Origin: Lachnospiraceae bacterium
GTDB lineage: Bacteria; Bacillota; Clostridia; Lachnospirales; Lachnospiraceae
Assembly: GCA_021201095.1 (NCBI GenBank)
Contig: JAJQFO010000187.1
Span: 1 to 41,420 of the forward strand
Reading direction: 5' to 3'
DNA: 41,420 nt
Shown here: one piece after another, positions 32,215 through 41,311 of the stretch
Layout of the letters: each line of letters starts with the position of its first letter
How positions within the stretch are numbered: position 1 is the stretch's first letter
Translations under genes and position numbers: made by a program
Notes under the pieces: model-generated
The model's input: the letters and a program-made list of their open reading frames with translations, nothing else
Database searches by the model: none
What the model was told of the DNA's origin: nothing

Positions 32215-33226
32215 TTATTTTAAAATTAATTTTTTACATTTACCTACAAATAAACAGAACATATTAGCAACTGTATTATTGCCAAATATCAATACACATA
32301 GTATGGAGAGACAAAAAGCAAAAACGTAATTCAGCATATAACTATTGAAGAAATACCCCTCTGATAATGCCATTTTAAAAAACAGATAAAGAAAAGCCTG
32401 TCCTATATATATTGTAATTGTATTTTTTCCGACAAAACTTACAAAATACTTCTTTTTGGGTACTAATCCAATAATACATATCCCCATCCATATTGAAATC
32501 ACCAGAACATACACATACCACAAAAACCCCCAATTTCCATAACCAAGGCTTTCTATTGATTTTTCACGAAGGAACATCATCCGAAGAAAATTAGCTTTAA
32601 ATGCTCCGCATTTTATAATAAGGCAAAATGAAGCTACGCCAGCAGTAAACATTAATAGATATATCCATTTGCTGAGGCTGCGTATTTTAGCAATCTGAAG
32701 ATTTGTCGTATAATACCCAAGCACAAAATAGATCATATTCGCAGCCAATTTTACAACTGCCTTTTCCAGCGAGCCATCAGGGCTTGAAGTCATTGCCAGA
32801 ATACTCAAAATCGCGCAGAAAACAATGGGGTGCTTCATCTTAACTAAGTCTGGAAATATTATTTTTATAATTCCAAGTACAAAAAGATACCACATGGAAA
32901 AACCAGAGGAAACCCATCTAAGCAAAGAAAAGCTTTGGCCTTCCATTGCGATATAATAAATCACAAATAAAATTTGAACAATAAGATATTCCAGCAAAAT
33001 ATTAGCACCCTTTGATCTGGATTTTTCTAAATCTTTTGAAAAAAAACCAGATATAAACATAAACAAAGGCATATGAAATGAGCATGCGGTAACCATAAAC
33101 AAGTCAATAACTGTATTGCCCCCCCCTGTACTGTCTGACAGCCGCAAAAAGATGCACTATAACCACCAAAAAAATCAACAGTGATTTCATGTTATCAAAG
33201 TGATAGTTTCGCTCAGTGCTACCCAT
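32215..33226 (-). CDS. acyltransferase 3 family protein, out of frame at a G8 run (possible phase-variable gene)
   Basis: The start ATG at 33224-33226 follows AAGGAG by 7 bases and encodes MGSTERNYHFDNMKSLLIFL, then VVIVH, the normal N-terminus and catalytic-type His of the family. At a run of eight G (minus strand of 33119-33126) the frame is lost and stops five codons later. With seven G the frame reads on without a break (NTVIDLFMVTACSFHMPLFM) to the stop at 32215, giving 336 residues and about ten membrane helices. The product would O-acylate the surface polymer made by this locus. It is last in the operon, 39 bases after the pyruvyl transferase gene. A sequencing error in the G run is the main alternative. 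Confidence 0.8.
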
Positions 33227-33265
33227 TCATAATCTCCTTGTCTCTTATTTCAGTGGCTGGATCGC

Positions 33266-34753
33266 TTACATTATTTTATTCTTAACTGCCCTTACCTTTT
33301 TCACTAATCTTCTCGGAGAAAAAGAATGATTCAGCTCGTCTTCCAGCATAGCCTTTTCCTTTTTCAGACGTTCGCTTTCTTTTTTTATGCGTTCATTTTC
33401 TTTTCTCAGATTTTCGCTTTCCCTTTTTAAGCATTCATATTCTTTTTTCCTGCGATCATTTTCCTCTTTTTTGCGTTCTCTTTCTTTTTTCGCACGTTCT
33501 TTTTCCCGGGATGCGGCTTCTTGTTTCTTCAGGTAATAGCTGTCAAGCCGATCTGAGACCTCTTCCATGGAGCAATGAACAATTGATGTTACCGGTTTTT
33601 CCAGTTGTACACCCTTCATGCGGGTTTCAAAAGGCAATTCTTCCACTGCATCCGGCTCCTGTCTGTATGGATCCAGACCATTTTCCTGCAGGAAATCAAT
33701 AAAGTGCGTGTAATTGGCGTAATGAACCTTTTCCGCGCTCTTAAAATCTGCATTTGCAATAAGCTCCCAGATGTCCGTCTGGTCATTAATCTGATCCACC
33801 GGGTAACGTGTCATATTGTGATATTCTGCCAGCTCTGAGACTCTGGCGTCCTTCGGAAAAAGAAGGCTCGGAGTGCCCGCCAGCATGGCGGCAACATTTC
33901 CATGCAGTCTGGCACCAAAATTAAAATCCGCTTTTTCCATAAACTCAATCCAGGTCGGAATATTCAGGAAAAAACACGTCTGATCACTCTGAAAAATTTT
34001 ATCTGTAATTCTTGTCGGCGGTCTGTTTCCGTCACGGAAAGGTTCTCCCAGATAAAGAAGCTTCAGCTCTTTAATTGTCTGTGGAATAAACTGAGCACTA
34101 GCGAACTCCGCAGCACTTCTTTCCACAAATGAAACGATATTATCCGGCGTCGAAGAGGTTGTATTATAGCATACAAAAGACTCCTGGCTGATCGTTGTGT
34201 CTCTGACATGAAGCTTCGGGCCATGAATATATAAAGAAGGACATCCGATTACCGTATAATCCTTTTCCTCTCTGAATCCAAGATGCTTTAAATAGGCACC
34301 TGTCCGCTCCCCTCGTACTCCGATGATTTTCGACTTTTCCAAAACAGCATTTACAAAGTTCTTTACATCCTCGTCAAAAGAGAAGGCATGATCAAAACGT
34401 TCCTCAAGCGGTGCACGAATTCCTACACCAGTGACTACGCAGGGTATTTTTGATTTTTTGACTACGTTTGTATACCCATTTAACTCCGCACGAAAATTAT
34501 CTCGAAATGCATCAGCAAGCGGGATCAGAAAGCAATCGTATTTATCATTAATTTCAGCAATCTCCTGATCCGTATATCTCCATTTATAATAGGTAGGCGT
34601 GACATTTGTGTCCTCATGCACAATATTTCTAAGCACCCCATTCAAATACAAAAAATTTCCTACATTTTGTCCAATTGAATTCTTCAACAAAATATGAGAT
34701 GCCGGAAAGCTTTCAAAGGGCGACATACCGCCTCTGATAAAAATATTTTTCAT
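33266..34753 (-). CDS. polysaccharide pyruvyl transferase family protein with coiled-coil tail
   Basis: Adds pyruvate ketals from phosphoenolpyruvate to sugars of a surface glycan (PF04230-type). The core (~1-370) shows NVGNFLYLNGVL near the start, GVGIRAP, IIGVRGERTGAYLKHLG, and FNFGARLHGNVAAMLAGTPSLLF with the conserved Arg-Leu-His. Residues ~400-475 are a long coiled coil (ASREKERAKKERERKKEEN and so on). The tail is basic (SPRRLVKKVRAVKNKIM) and resembles in layout that of the glycosyltransferase at 25783-27105. 495 residues, longer than usual because of the tail. It starts 4 bases after the stop of the TagF-like gene, so it is coupled to it. Confidence 0.87.
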   Translation of the reverse strand: MKNIFIRGGMSPFESFPASHILLKNSIGQNVGNFLYLNGVLRNIVHEDTNVTPTYYKWRYTDQEIAEINDKYDCFLIPLADAFRDNFRAELNGYTNVVKKSKIPCVVTGVGIRAPLEERFDHAFSFDEDVKNFVNAVLEKSKIIGVRGERTGAYLKHLGFREEKDYTVIGCPSLYIHGPKLHVRDTTISQESFVCYNTTSSTPDNIVSFVERSAAEFASAQFIPQTIKELKLLYLGEPFRDGNRPPTRITDKIFQSDQTCFFLNIPTWIEFMEKADFNFGARLHGNVAAMLAGTPSLLFPKDARVSELAEYHNMTRYPVDQINDQTDIWELIANADFKSAEKVHYANYTHFIDFLQENGLDPYRQEPDAVEELPFETRMKGVQLEKPVTSIVHCSMEEVSDRLDSYYLKKQEAASREKERAKKERERKKEENDRRKKEYECLKRESENLRKENERIKKESERLKKEKAMLEDELNHSFSPRRLVKKVRAVKNKIM

Positions 34754-34757
34754 AATG

Positions 34758-36587
34758 TCATTCTCCCATCGCCTGATACAGTAGCTTCACGACTCGCTCC
34801 GTCGAGTGCCCATCAAAATCGTCAAAAAACCGCTTCTTAAACGCCTCGACCTTTTCCTGGGCAAAGTCCTGATTCACAATCGCCTGCTCCAGTTTTTTCT
34901 GTGTGTAGAAGAAATGTCCAGGCACAAAGGATTGAAAGTCAAAGTAAAAATCCCGCTCCGAAATGTATTTTTTCAGGTCAAAGGTATAAAACAGCATCGG
35001 GATATCCAGCAGGGACGCCTCAAATACCAGGGAGGAATAATCCGTGATAATCAGGTCTGTGACGAACAGCAAATCGTTCAGTTCTGTCTCTTCGGAGAGA
35101 TCGAGTACCCTGTTTCTGTATTCTTTCGGTATCGGATGCTTTTCCTTAACAAATGGATGATGCTTAATGATCAGGACATAGTCCTTGCCGACCGCGTCCA
35201 TAAACCAGTCGACCTGAAATTTATCCATTGGATAATAAGCGTCCTCCTTCACGTTACCGCGGAAAGTAGGCGCAAACAGAATCACCTTTTTCCCCTGCAG
35301 CATTGGATACTGCTTAAACAGGCGCGCTCTGGTTTCTTTCTTATAATCCTCATCGAAAAACACGTCACTGCGCGGGATGCCGGTCGGAACTACATTGGCT
35401 GTCGGGATGCCAAAGCCCTCGGAATGACAGATGCGGACGTTCTTCGTGCTGACCGTCACGTAATCATAACTGCGGTGCATCGCTGTCCGCTGGGGAGATC
35501 CCTTCGGCTTGCCCAGTCTGGTGAATCCGAAGGTTTTAAAGGCGCCGCAGGCATGCCAGAGCTGGACGATTCTGGTTTCTTCCCGGGTGGAAAGGTAATG
35601 CACATAGGGCGTATATTCATCAAGGACAATGACCTTGCTAGTTGCACACAGCAGGGCAAACCGCCTGATCTCGTCATTTGACATGTGGAAAAGATCCTTT
35701 GTGCTTAAATACACCTGAATATCCAGATTTTTATCGTCCTTGATCTTTTCATAGACGAAGGCAAAGTTGCCGGAGAGGTCGTTTCGTCTGACCGAGATAA
35801 AGGAGATCCTCTGCGGCTCCACAGCCATGGAGTTCTTCATACGGTTGTACATGCGGATCAGCCGACATTTTTTTGTATTTGTAACCCAGTTATAAGCTGC
35901 CTTCTTTGCATTTCGAAACGAGATCTTATGCTGACTCAGGTAATGCAGCCTGGCATTTATATGCACAATATATTTTCCCAGCAGAGTTTTTTTATTCGCC
36001 TGATCCTTTCCGGCGTAGCCGATGATCCCGACTGTCGCCAGCAGACCGTCAAACAGAAACCATGGCAAAAGACACAGAGCCAGAATAAAAGACAGCCAGT
36101 GATAGATCTTGTTCAGCATCCTTTTTAATTTCCAGCCGCTATGTACGCGTTCAAAATGCTCCAGCTTTTTCTTCCAGTCCGCCTGATGAACAAATACCAG
36201 AGAGTTCTCCTCAATGCTGCACTGATATACCAGACCATCCTGCTCAAATATCTCCGGTTCTATTTTTACCGGAATCTTTTCTTCGTAATAATCTCCATAA
36301 AGGACATGAGCATACATCCGGATATCATTTCCGCAATTTCGGGATTTCCAGAATAACTGATCCAGCAGATAGGTATAGTCGCTGTGGAAGGTGATGGTAT
36401 TCTCCCCCTCATCCTGCCCAAGCTTCGGGATAACCAGAGGAATCCTGCGATCTTCCCTGCCGTTCAGAAAATGCAGGATAATCTTCGGCTTGGAGAGCGG
36501 TCCCAGATACTCAAACTCTCCGTCCACGACAAACCTGATTTTATTCGCCCGGATATGAATTTCCCTCACCTTCAGGCTGTAATCCAT
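34758..36587 (-). CDS. CDP-glycerol/CDP-ribitol glycerophosphotransferase family protein (TagF-like)
   Basis: Polymerises or attaches polyol-phosphate units from CDP-glycerol or CDP-ribitol at the inner membrane face. 609 residues. The N-terminal ~140 residues are a beta-rich accessory domain. A hydrophobic stretch at ~168-200 is a membrane or re-entrant segment. The catalytic GT-B domain from ~260 shows VQLWHACGAFKTFGF (conserved His), FAPTFRGN, LIIKHHPF and DLIITDYSSLVFEASLLDIP. AGGAGG lies 8 bases before the ATG. The neighbouring TarI-like, dehydrogenase and epimerase genes suggest ribitol as the polyol. Whether it is a polymerase or a single-unit transferase cannot be told. Confidence 0.92.
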   Translation of the reverse strand: MDYSLKVREIHIRANKIRFVVDGEFEYLGPLSKPKIILHFLNGREDRRIPLVIPKLGQDEGENTITFHSDYTYLLDQLFWKSRNCGNDIRMYAHVLYGDYYEEKIPVKIEPEIFEQDGLVYQCSIEENSLVFVHQADWKKKLEHFERVHSGWKLKRMLNKIYHWLSFILALCLLPWFLFDGLLATVGIIGYAGKDQANKKTLLGKYIVHINARLHYLSQHKISFRNAKKAAYNWVTNTKKCRLIRMYNRMKNSMAVEPQRISFISVRRNDLSGNFAFVYEKIKDDKNLDIQVYLSTKDLFHMSNDEIRRFALLCATSKVIVLDEYTPYVHYLSTREETRIVQLWHACGAFKTFGFTRLGKPKGSPQRTAMHRSYDYVTVSTKNVRICHSEGFGIPTANVVPTGIPRSDVFFDEDYKKETRARLFKQYPMLQGKKVILFAPTFRGNVKEDAYYPMDKFQVDWFMDAVGKDYVLIIKHHPFVKEKHPIPKEYRNRVLDLSEETELNDLLFVTDLIITDYSSLVFEASLLDIPMLFYTFDLKKYISERDFYFDFQSFVPGHFFYTQKKLEQAIVNQDFAQEKVEAFKKRFFDDFDGHSTERVVKLLYQAMGE

Positions 36588-36759
36588 CTGTATTTCCTCC
36601 TAATCCCCCAGTAATATTCATCTTACTGCATGTCTGTAATTGCGCGGCAGGTATAGCCGCAGTCAATATTCTGATTTTCACAGAAAAATCGAGAACGTCC
36701 CGGTTTGCGCTGCCAGTCGAGAACGATGCCACAACTTTAAATGCACAGCTATCCTTGTA
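36588..36759. other. spacer with a degenerate hairpin
   Basis: Between the epimerase and TagF-like genes. Contains TGATTTT-CACAG-AAAAATCGA, similar to hairpin material at 12020-12052 and near 10862. No gene and no U-run terminator. Confidence 0.4.
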
Positions 36760-37437
36760 TCATAACTCCCAGCCAATCGCATTCCGCATGTCTTTAATCT
36801 TCTCCCCGAGGTCACCCTCCTGGAAAATGCTTGACGTGCCGCCGACAAAGATATCCGCGCCCTGCGCATAGAGCTTCGCCGCGTTTTCTACGGAAATGTT
36901 GCCGTCCACCTCAATATCAACCTCCGGGTGTCCCAACTCATCGAGCAGCCTCCGCACCCGCCCGGCCTTTTCGATCGTATGGGGGACAATTTTCTGTCCT
37001 GTAAATCCGGGATTCACGTTCAGGACGAGCACTCCGGAGATATAGTCCGACACCTCCTCCAGCACCTGAATCGGTGTGCCGGGGTTGATCGCAATCATCG
37101 CGCGGACTCCCCTTTTCTGCAGATAATCCAGGCACTTCTGGATATGACAGGTGCCTTCATAATGAAGCGACACCTGCTCGCCCGGCTGAAAATCAAACCA
37201 TTTCAGCTTTTCCTCCGCACGGTCTACCATAAAGTGGCAGTCAATGGTAATATTTGTCAGGCTGCGCAGTCTCTTGACAAAGTCCGGTCCATAGGCCAGA
37301 TTAGGCACAAAGGTACCGTCCATGACATCCACATGGAGGTACTCGATCCCATATTTTTCAAATTCATGCACGTAGGTCATGACCTGGTCAAAGCCCGCGC
37401 ACATAACGGAGGCAGCTATTTTTCCTTTGCGATCCAT
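36760..37437 (-). CDS. rpe: ribulose-phosphate 3-epimerase
   Basis: Interconverts D-ribulose 5-phosphate and D-xylulose 5-phosphate in the cytoplasm. 225 residues with the (beta/alpha)8 motifs: HVDVMDGTFVPNLAYGPDFV (His, Asp), DCHFMVDRAEEKL (metal His), LNVNPGFTGQ, DIEVDGNIS (Asp) and VGGTSSIF (phosphate loop). The start at 37437 lies 7 bases after the stop of the AAA-ATPase gene. The last codons of that gene supply the AAAGG ribosome binding site, so the two are coupled. In this locus its likely job is to feed ribulose 5-phosphate to ribitol-5-phosphate and CDP-ribitol synthesis. A housekeeping copy probably exists elsewhere, so the symbol is by family. Confidence 0.9.
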   Translation of the reverse strand: MDRKGKIAASVMCAGFDQVMTYVHEFEKYGIEYLHVDVMDGTFVPNLAYGPDFVKRLRSLTNITIDCHFMVDRAEEKLKWFDFQPGEQVSLHYEGTCHIQKCLDYLQKRGVRAMIAINPGTPIQVLEEVSDYISGVLVLNVNPGFTGQKIVPHTIEKAGRVRRLLDELGHPEVDIEVDGNISVENAAKLYAQGADIFVGGTSSIFQEGDLGEKIKDMRNAIGWEL

Positions 37438-37444
37438 AAGCTCA

Positions 37445-39199
37445 TTATTCCCTTTCAAGCACAACTTTGCACTGCTTTTTATAACACGCAATCCCATATT
37501 TAAGGATAGTCTGCATGTCATCCTCTCTCAGTTCAGCAGTATAGTGGTTCTTATTAATCTGATCCAAAGCTTCTGCGCATGCATCATCAAATTTCCCGTC
37601 TTCTGCATATTTCACTTCAATGATAATGCCAATTCCTTCTTCTTCAATTTCAATCTGAATATCATAATATCCTTCTCCTGATTCCCGATTAGAGGTAACA
37701 CCCCAATCGCCTTTATAAAACATGATTCCAAGAATCAGTCCGTGATAAAAATTCTCTTTAAATTCTTTCCTTACCGCTGTATCTCTGACGCTGATAGTCT
37801 TCCCCATTCCTCTTGTGAACACGCGCTCGACTTCGGATGTATCGCCATTTTTCAATGCGGTACAAAATTCCGTCACCAGCGTTCCATCCTCAGCCACCTG
37901 CTCCTCAAATAATTCCAGTATAAAATCACTGAATATTTCGCGCACTTCGCTGTTTGGTATTTTCAGGCGGACCAGATTTCCCTTCGATGGCTCACTTTGC
38001 GTCAGATAGCCTGTCGCGAAAAGCAGGCTCCACATATTTTCCACATTATCATACATGGTATTATAGGTCAACTGCTCTTCTATCTTCTTCTGCACAGTCT
38101 CCCCTGAAATCAGCCGCTCTATCTGCGCTTTCGTCACACCATTTCCCATCCGACGAATAAATCTCTTTACTTCCTCATTGCCGCTGGAGTTTTTCCAGTA
38201 ACTCTTTGGCCTTTTACCCGGGGCTGCCCGTAACTGATCGCACCAGTTTATGACATCCCAGGGATTATAGACATACGCATTCGCTATCCTGTAGCCATCA
38301 TACCATTCTTTCGTGACATTATAATATTCCGATAATCCGTAATAATCCAGCATCTGTCTGACTTCTGCGTCCGTAAATCCAAACTGCTCGTCACACTCCG
38401 TATCAAGCAGTGTATATACCTTCAAATTATTCAAGCCTGTAAAGATGCTCTCTTTTGATATTCTCAGGCAGCCGGTCATCACCGCCAGATAAAGATTTTC
38501 ATTCGTTTTCAATGCGCTGTCAAGCATGTTGCGGACAACATTGATCATCTTCTCATAATACCCGCGCTCATTCGCCTTGGCAAGAGGCACGTCATACTCA
38601 TCAATCAATATAATAACATTCTTCCCATAGTGCTTCCGCAAAAGCATGGAGAGTGTCTTCAGGCTCCTTGTCAAGACAGCCTCCGGCATCATATAAATAC
38701 CCTGATTCGATGTATCGACTTTGATCAGCTGTTTATACAATTTCTTTTCATCTTCATTCAGCTTCTTGCTGTCAAGAAGGAAACGAAACCGCAGGGCTTC
38801 TTCCCCGATAATCGAGCAAAGTTGATTGACCGCCTGTTCAAAGGTACCCGAATGTGCCGTTTTTAAACTGATCGATATAACCGGATACTGCCCCAGATAA
38901 CATTCACACAGGCCGGTTTCTTTCGAAATCGCAAGGCCGTCAAACAAACTTTTATCCGTGCCAATTTCCAGAAAATATTTCAACATACTCATGTTCAATG
39001 TTTTGCCGAATCGCCGCGGACGTGTAAAAAGATTTACTTTCCCCGGGTTTTCTAACAATTCCTTTATGAACATCGTTTTATCCACGTAGTAAAAATTCAT
39101 TCGTTTGAAATCGGCAAAATCTTCAACCCCGACTGGAAGCGTTTTTTTTCTTGTTTCTTTTCGTCCTTCTTCTGCCTGACTTGTCTGGTTTTCATGCAT
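37445..39199 (-). CDS. AAA-ATPase-like protein with C-terminal PD-(D/E)XK nuclease domain, inserted in the surface polymer operon
   Basis: 584 residues. PVGVEDFADFKRMNFYYVDK is the family N-terminus. Then come the variant P-loop TRPRRFGKT (~60) and Walker B ILIDEYDVPL (~195). The C-terminal nuclease-like region reads YYDIQIEIEEEGIGIIIEVK (Asp...Glu-x-Lys). The start at 39199 is set by GGAGG 8 bases upstream; the frame runs on to 39352 without a site. It belongs to a different branch of the same family as 23234-24844 (DEYDVPL against DEWDYIF). It separates the dehydrogenase and epimerase genes and is coupled to the latter (7-base gap). No role in polymer synthesis is apparent; defence or a selfish element is possible. 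Confidence 0.88.
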   Translation of the reverse strand: MHENQTSQAEEGRKETRKKTLPVGVEDFADFKRMNFYYVDKTMFIKELLENPGKVNLFTRPRRFGKTLNMSMLKYFLEIGTDKSLFDGLAISKETGLCECYLGQYPVISISLKTAHSGTFEQAVNQLCSIIGEEALRFRFLLDSKKLNEDEKKLYKQLIKVDTSNQGIYMMPEAVLTRSLKTLSMLLRKHYGKNVIILIDEYDVPLAKANERGYYEKMINVVRNMLDSALKTNENLYLAVMTGCLRISKESIFTGLNNLKVYTLLDTECDEQFGFTDAEVRQMLDYYGLSEYYNVTKEWYDGYRIANAYVYNPWDVINWCDQLRAAPGKRPKSYWKNSSGNEEVKRFIRRMGNGVTKAQIERLISGETVQKKIEEQLTYNTMYDNVENMWSLLFATGYLTQSEPSKGNLVRLKIPNSEVREIFSDFILELFEEQVAEDGTLVTEFCTALKNGDTSEVERVFTRGMGKTISVRDTAVRKEFKENFYHGLILGIMFYKGDWGVTSNRESGEGYYDIQIEIEEEGIGIIIEVKYAEDGKFDDACAEALDQINKNHYTAELREDDMQTILKYGIACYKKQCKVVLERE

Positions 39200-39341
39200 A
39201 TCTCTCACCTCCGGCCAACGTTCCTTCCAATACAGCGTTTCCATATCTGACTCTATAAACAAATTCCATTTAAAATGAAGCTGTAAGCAATTTAACCCAT
39301 GCAAGTGCCAGGACCCGTCCCGAATAGTTCCCACGTTTCTT

Positions 39342-40388
39342 TTAAATATCAAACATCACCTTCAGGCTGAACTGCCTGCTGTCGCGCACGCATGCCATGG
39401 CAGCTTCATACTCAGAAAGTGGATAAGTCTGCGTTACCAGCGCAGCAAACGCATCCGGACTTTTCGCCATGAAGGCAAGCGCGTCCTTCCAGTCGTTGAC
39501 CTCCGAATTGTAGCTGGAATTCCAGGTTCCTTTTACGGTGATCTGCTGGCGCAGGATTTTCCAGTAGGTGTTTTTTTCAAAGGTCATGTTCCCTTCCGGG
39601 TTGCCTACAAGGACGACTGTGCCAAAGGTGCCGCACGCTTCTACAGCGTTTCCGGCGGTGGAAGCCTTGCCGACGCACTCAAACACGACATCCGCGCCTT
39701 CGCCATCAAGCAATGCTTTCACCTGCTCTTCGACATTTCCCTCGCTGGTGTTCACGGCTCCGTACCCCAGTTTTCCTGCGAAATCAAGCTTTGCCTGGCT
39801 TCGTCCGCACACAATCACCTTAGCCGCGCCCTGATTTGCTGCGAAGGCTGCGATTAAAAAAGCAATGGTCCCCGCGCCTACGATCGCCACGGTCCGTCCC
39901 TTTACCTGTCCGGCGACGTGGATGGCGTGCAGGCTGACCGCTGACGGCTCACACAGCGCGGCGGTCTTATAATCCAGACTTTCATCGAAAAGAACGAGAT
40001 TCCAGACGGGCACTGCCAGATACTCAGCATACGCTCCGTCGCAGCGGGAGCCGAAATAATTGTAATGCTTGCACTGGGCATACTGCCCCTTAGCGCACGG
40101 CTCGCATTCCCGGCAGGGAAGGAGCGGAAATACTGCAGCACGTCTGCCCGCCAGCTCTGGAGCAACGCCTTCGCCAGTCTCTGCGATCTGTCCGGCGAAC
40201 TCATGCCCCGGAATGGTCGGAAAATGATAGGTTCCGGTCTTGTAAATACGCGGAATATCGCTCGAGCAGATTCCGCAGGCTTTTATCTGCAGAAGCACCT
40301 CGCCCGGTCCCGGCTTTGGTTTTTCCACCTGTTCATATCTCAAATCGCCGACGCCGTGAAGCACCAGCGCGTTCATTGTCTGACTCAT
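39342..40388 (-). CDS. zinc-dependent alcohol/polyol dehydrogenase (GatD-like; probable ribulose-5-phosphate reductase)
   Basis: 348 residues of the medium-chain dehydrogenase family. The catalytic zinc site is CGICSSDIPRIY and GHEFAG, and the structural zinc site is CRECEPCAKGQYAQC. The nucleotide-binding fold begins at AIVGAGTIAFLIAAFA. Best resemblance is to galactitol-1-phosphate 5-dehydrogenase. Its place next to a TarI-like gene suggests it reduces ribulose 5-phosphate to ribitol 5-phosphate, the job of TarJ, but it is not a typical TarJ. That role is inference; another polyol phosphate is possible. GGGAG lies 6 bases before the ATG at 40388. The gap to the cytidylyltransferase gene upstream is 194 bases and includes a possible hairpin. 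Confidence 0.88.
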   Translation of the reverse strand: MSQTMNALVLHGVGDLRYEQVEKPKPGPGEVLLQIKACGICSSDIPRIYKTGTYHFPTIPGHEFAGQIAETGEGVAPELAGRRAAVFPLLPCRECEPCAKGQYAQCKHYNYFGSRCDGAYAEYLAVPVWNLVLFDESLDYKTAALCEPSAVSLHAIHVAGQVKGRTVAIVGAGTIAFLIAAFAANQGAAKVIVCGRSQAKLDFAGKLGYGAVNTSEGNVEEQVKALLDGEGADVVFECVGKASTAGNAVEACGTFGTVVLVGNPEGNMTFEKNTYWKILRQQITVKGTWNSSYNSEVNDWKDALAFMAKSPDAFAALVTQTYPLSEYEAAMACVRDSRQFSLKVMFDI

Positions 40389-40582
40389 AGTACACTCCCT
40401 GATTTTTATTTTTCCTTGTCAGAGCGGGTATTTCTGTCTGCTGGCAGAAACCGCCGCCCGGCAGGCATCCTGAATTGCTATCTGTTTCAATACTGGTTCT
40501 ATCCATTTCCTTCTGCCGCCGACTGTCCTGACATAATAAGTATTTTCACTGTCACCGAACAGTTCAGCTTATTATCTGTATC

Positions 40583-41311
40583 TTAGTCGGTATCAGTTTT
40601 CCTCCGGTTCCGGATCATATTTTCCGCAATCAGCAGATCACTGTCAGTCGTTATTTTAAAATTGATCGTATCGCCCTTGACCATGTGCAGTGTGACTCCA
40701 TTCAGCGTACAGATCTGAGAGGTCCCGGTAATCACGGCCTTCTGCTCCTCGGTGAGCGCCGCCTGCATGTCCAGAAACTGCTTCAGCCGGAAGCTGTCCG
40801 GAGCCTGTCCGTGATAAACGATGCTCCTTTTCGGGATCTCCGACACCTTTTCTCCATTTTCTGAGTGGAGAATGGTATCGCTGGCCGGCACTGCGGCGAC
40901 CACTGCGCCGTACTTCGCGGCGCTGTCAATACTGTCGTTTAAAATCTGTTCCGTGACAAAGGGGCGGGCTGCGTCATGAATGACGATCACGTCCTCCTCC
41001 CCGATAGAATGATCCCGGCAGATCGCGTCCGTCACATTCCGGATGGAATCCAGTCGCTCCTTTCCGCCCTCAGTCAGGCGCAGCCGCTGCGCCTCCTGCG
41101 GGGAAAATGCATCCCTGATCAGCTCTTCCATATAGTCCATCCAGTCGCGGTGAACCGCAATATAGATCTCGTCAAACCGCGGGACCTTCAGCATGTGCTC
41201 CATTGTATATGCAATGACCGGTTTCCCTTCCAGTTCAATAAACTGCTTTGGAATGGAGGAGGATTTTACCCTGCTCCCGGTACCTCCGGCCAAAATTACG
41301 CCATAGATCAT
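40583..41311 (-). CDS. tarI: TarI-like ribitol-5-phosphate cytidylyltransferase (IspD/TarI family)
   Basis: Makes CDP-ribitol (TarI) or CDP-methylerythritol (IspD) from CTP. 242 residues. The nucleotide-binding loop reads GVILAGGTGSRV...PKQF. Then come VIHDAARPFV, VPASDTI, and YHGQAPDSF near 185, which is closer to TarI (YQGQTPQSF) than to IspD. Context decides for TarI: the next genes are a polyol dehydrogenase, a pentose-phosphate epimerase and a TagF-like transferase. The start at 41311 has AAAGGA 9 bases upstream. The open frame upstream (to 41410) covers a T-rich simple stretch with TTTG-like repeats and is not coding. The operon promoter is probably beyond or at the window edge. Confidence 0.85.
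   Translation of the reverse strand: MIYGVILAGGTGSRVKSSSIPKQFIELEGKPVIAYTMEHMLKVPRFDEIYIAVHRDWMDYMEELIRDAFSPQEAQRLRLTEGGKERLDSIRNVTDAICRDHSIGEEDVIVIHDAARPFVTEQILNDSIDSAAKYGAVVAAVPASDTILHSENGEKVSEIPKRSIVYHGQAPDSFRLKQFLDMQAALTEEQKAVITGTSQICTLNGVTLHMVKGDTINFKITTDSDLLIAENMIRNRRKTDTD

Noticed and set aside
34806-35681. 291-residue plus-strand open frame
   Set aside because: Opposite the catalytic domain of the TagF-like gene; no ribosome binding site or recognisable motif.
37440-37521. Upstream extension of the epimerase reading frame
   Set aside because: It would overlap the end of the AAA-ATPase gene and lacks a start signal; the ATG at 37437 fits the family N-terminus.
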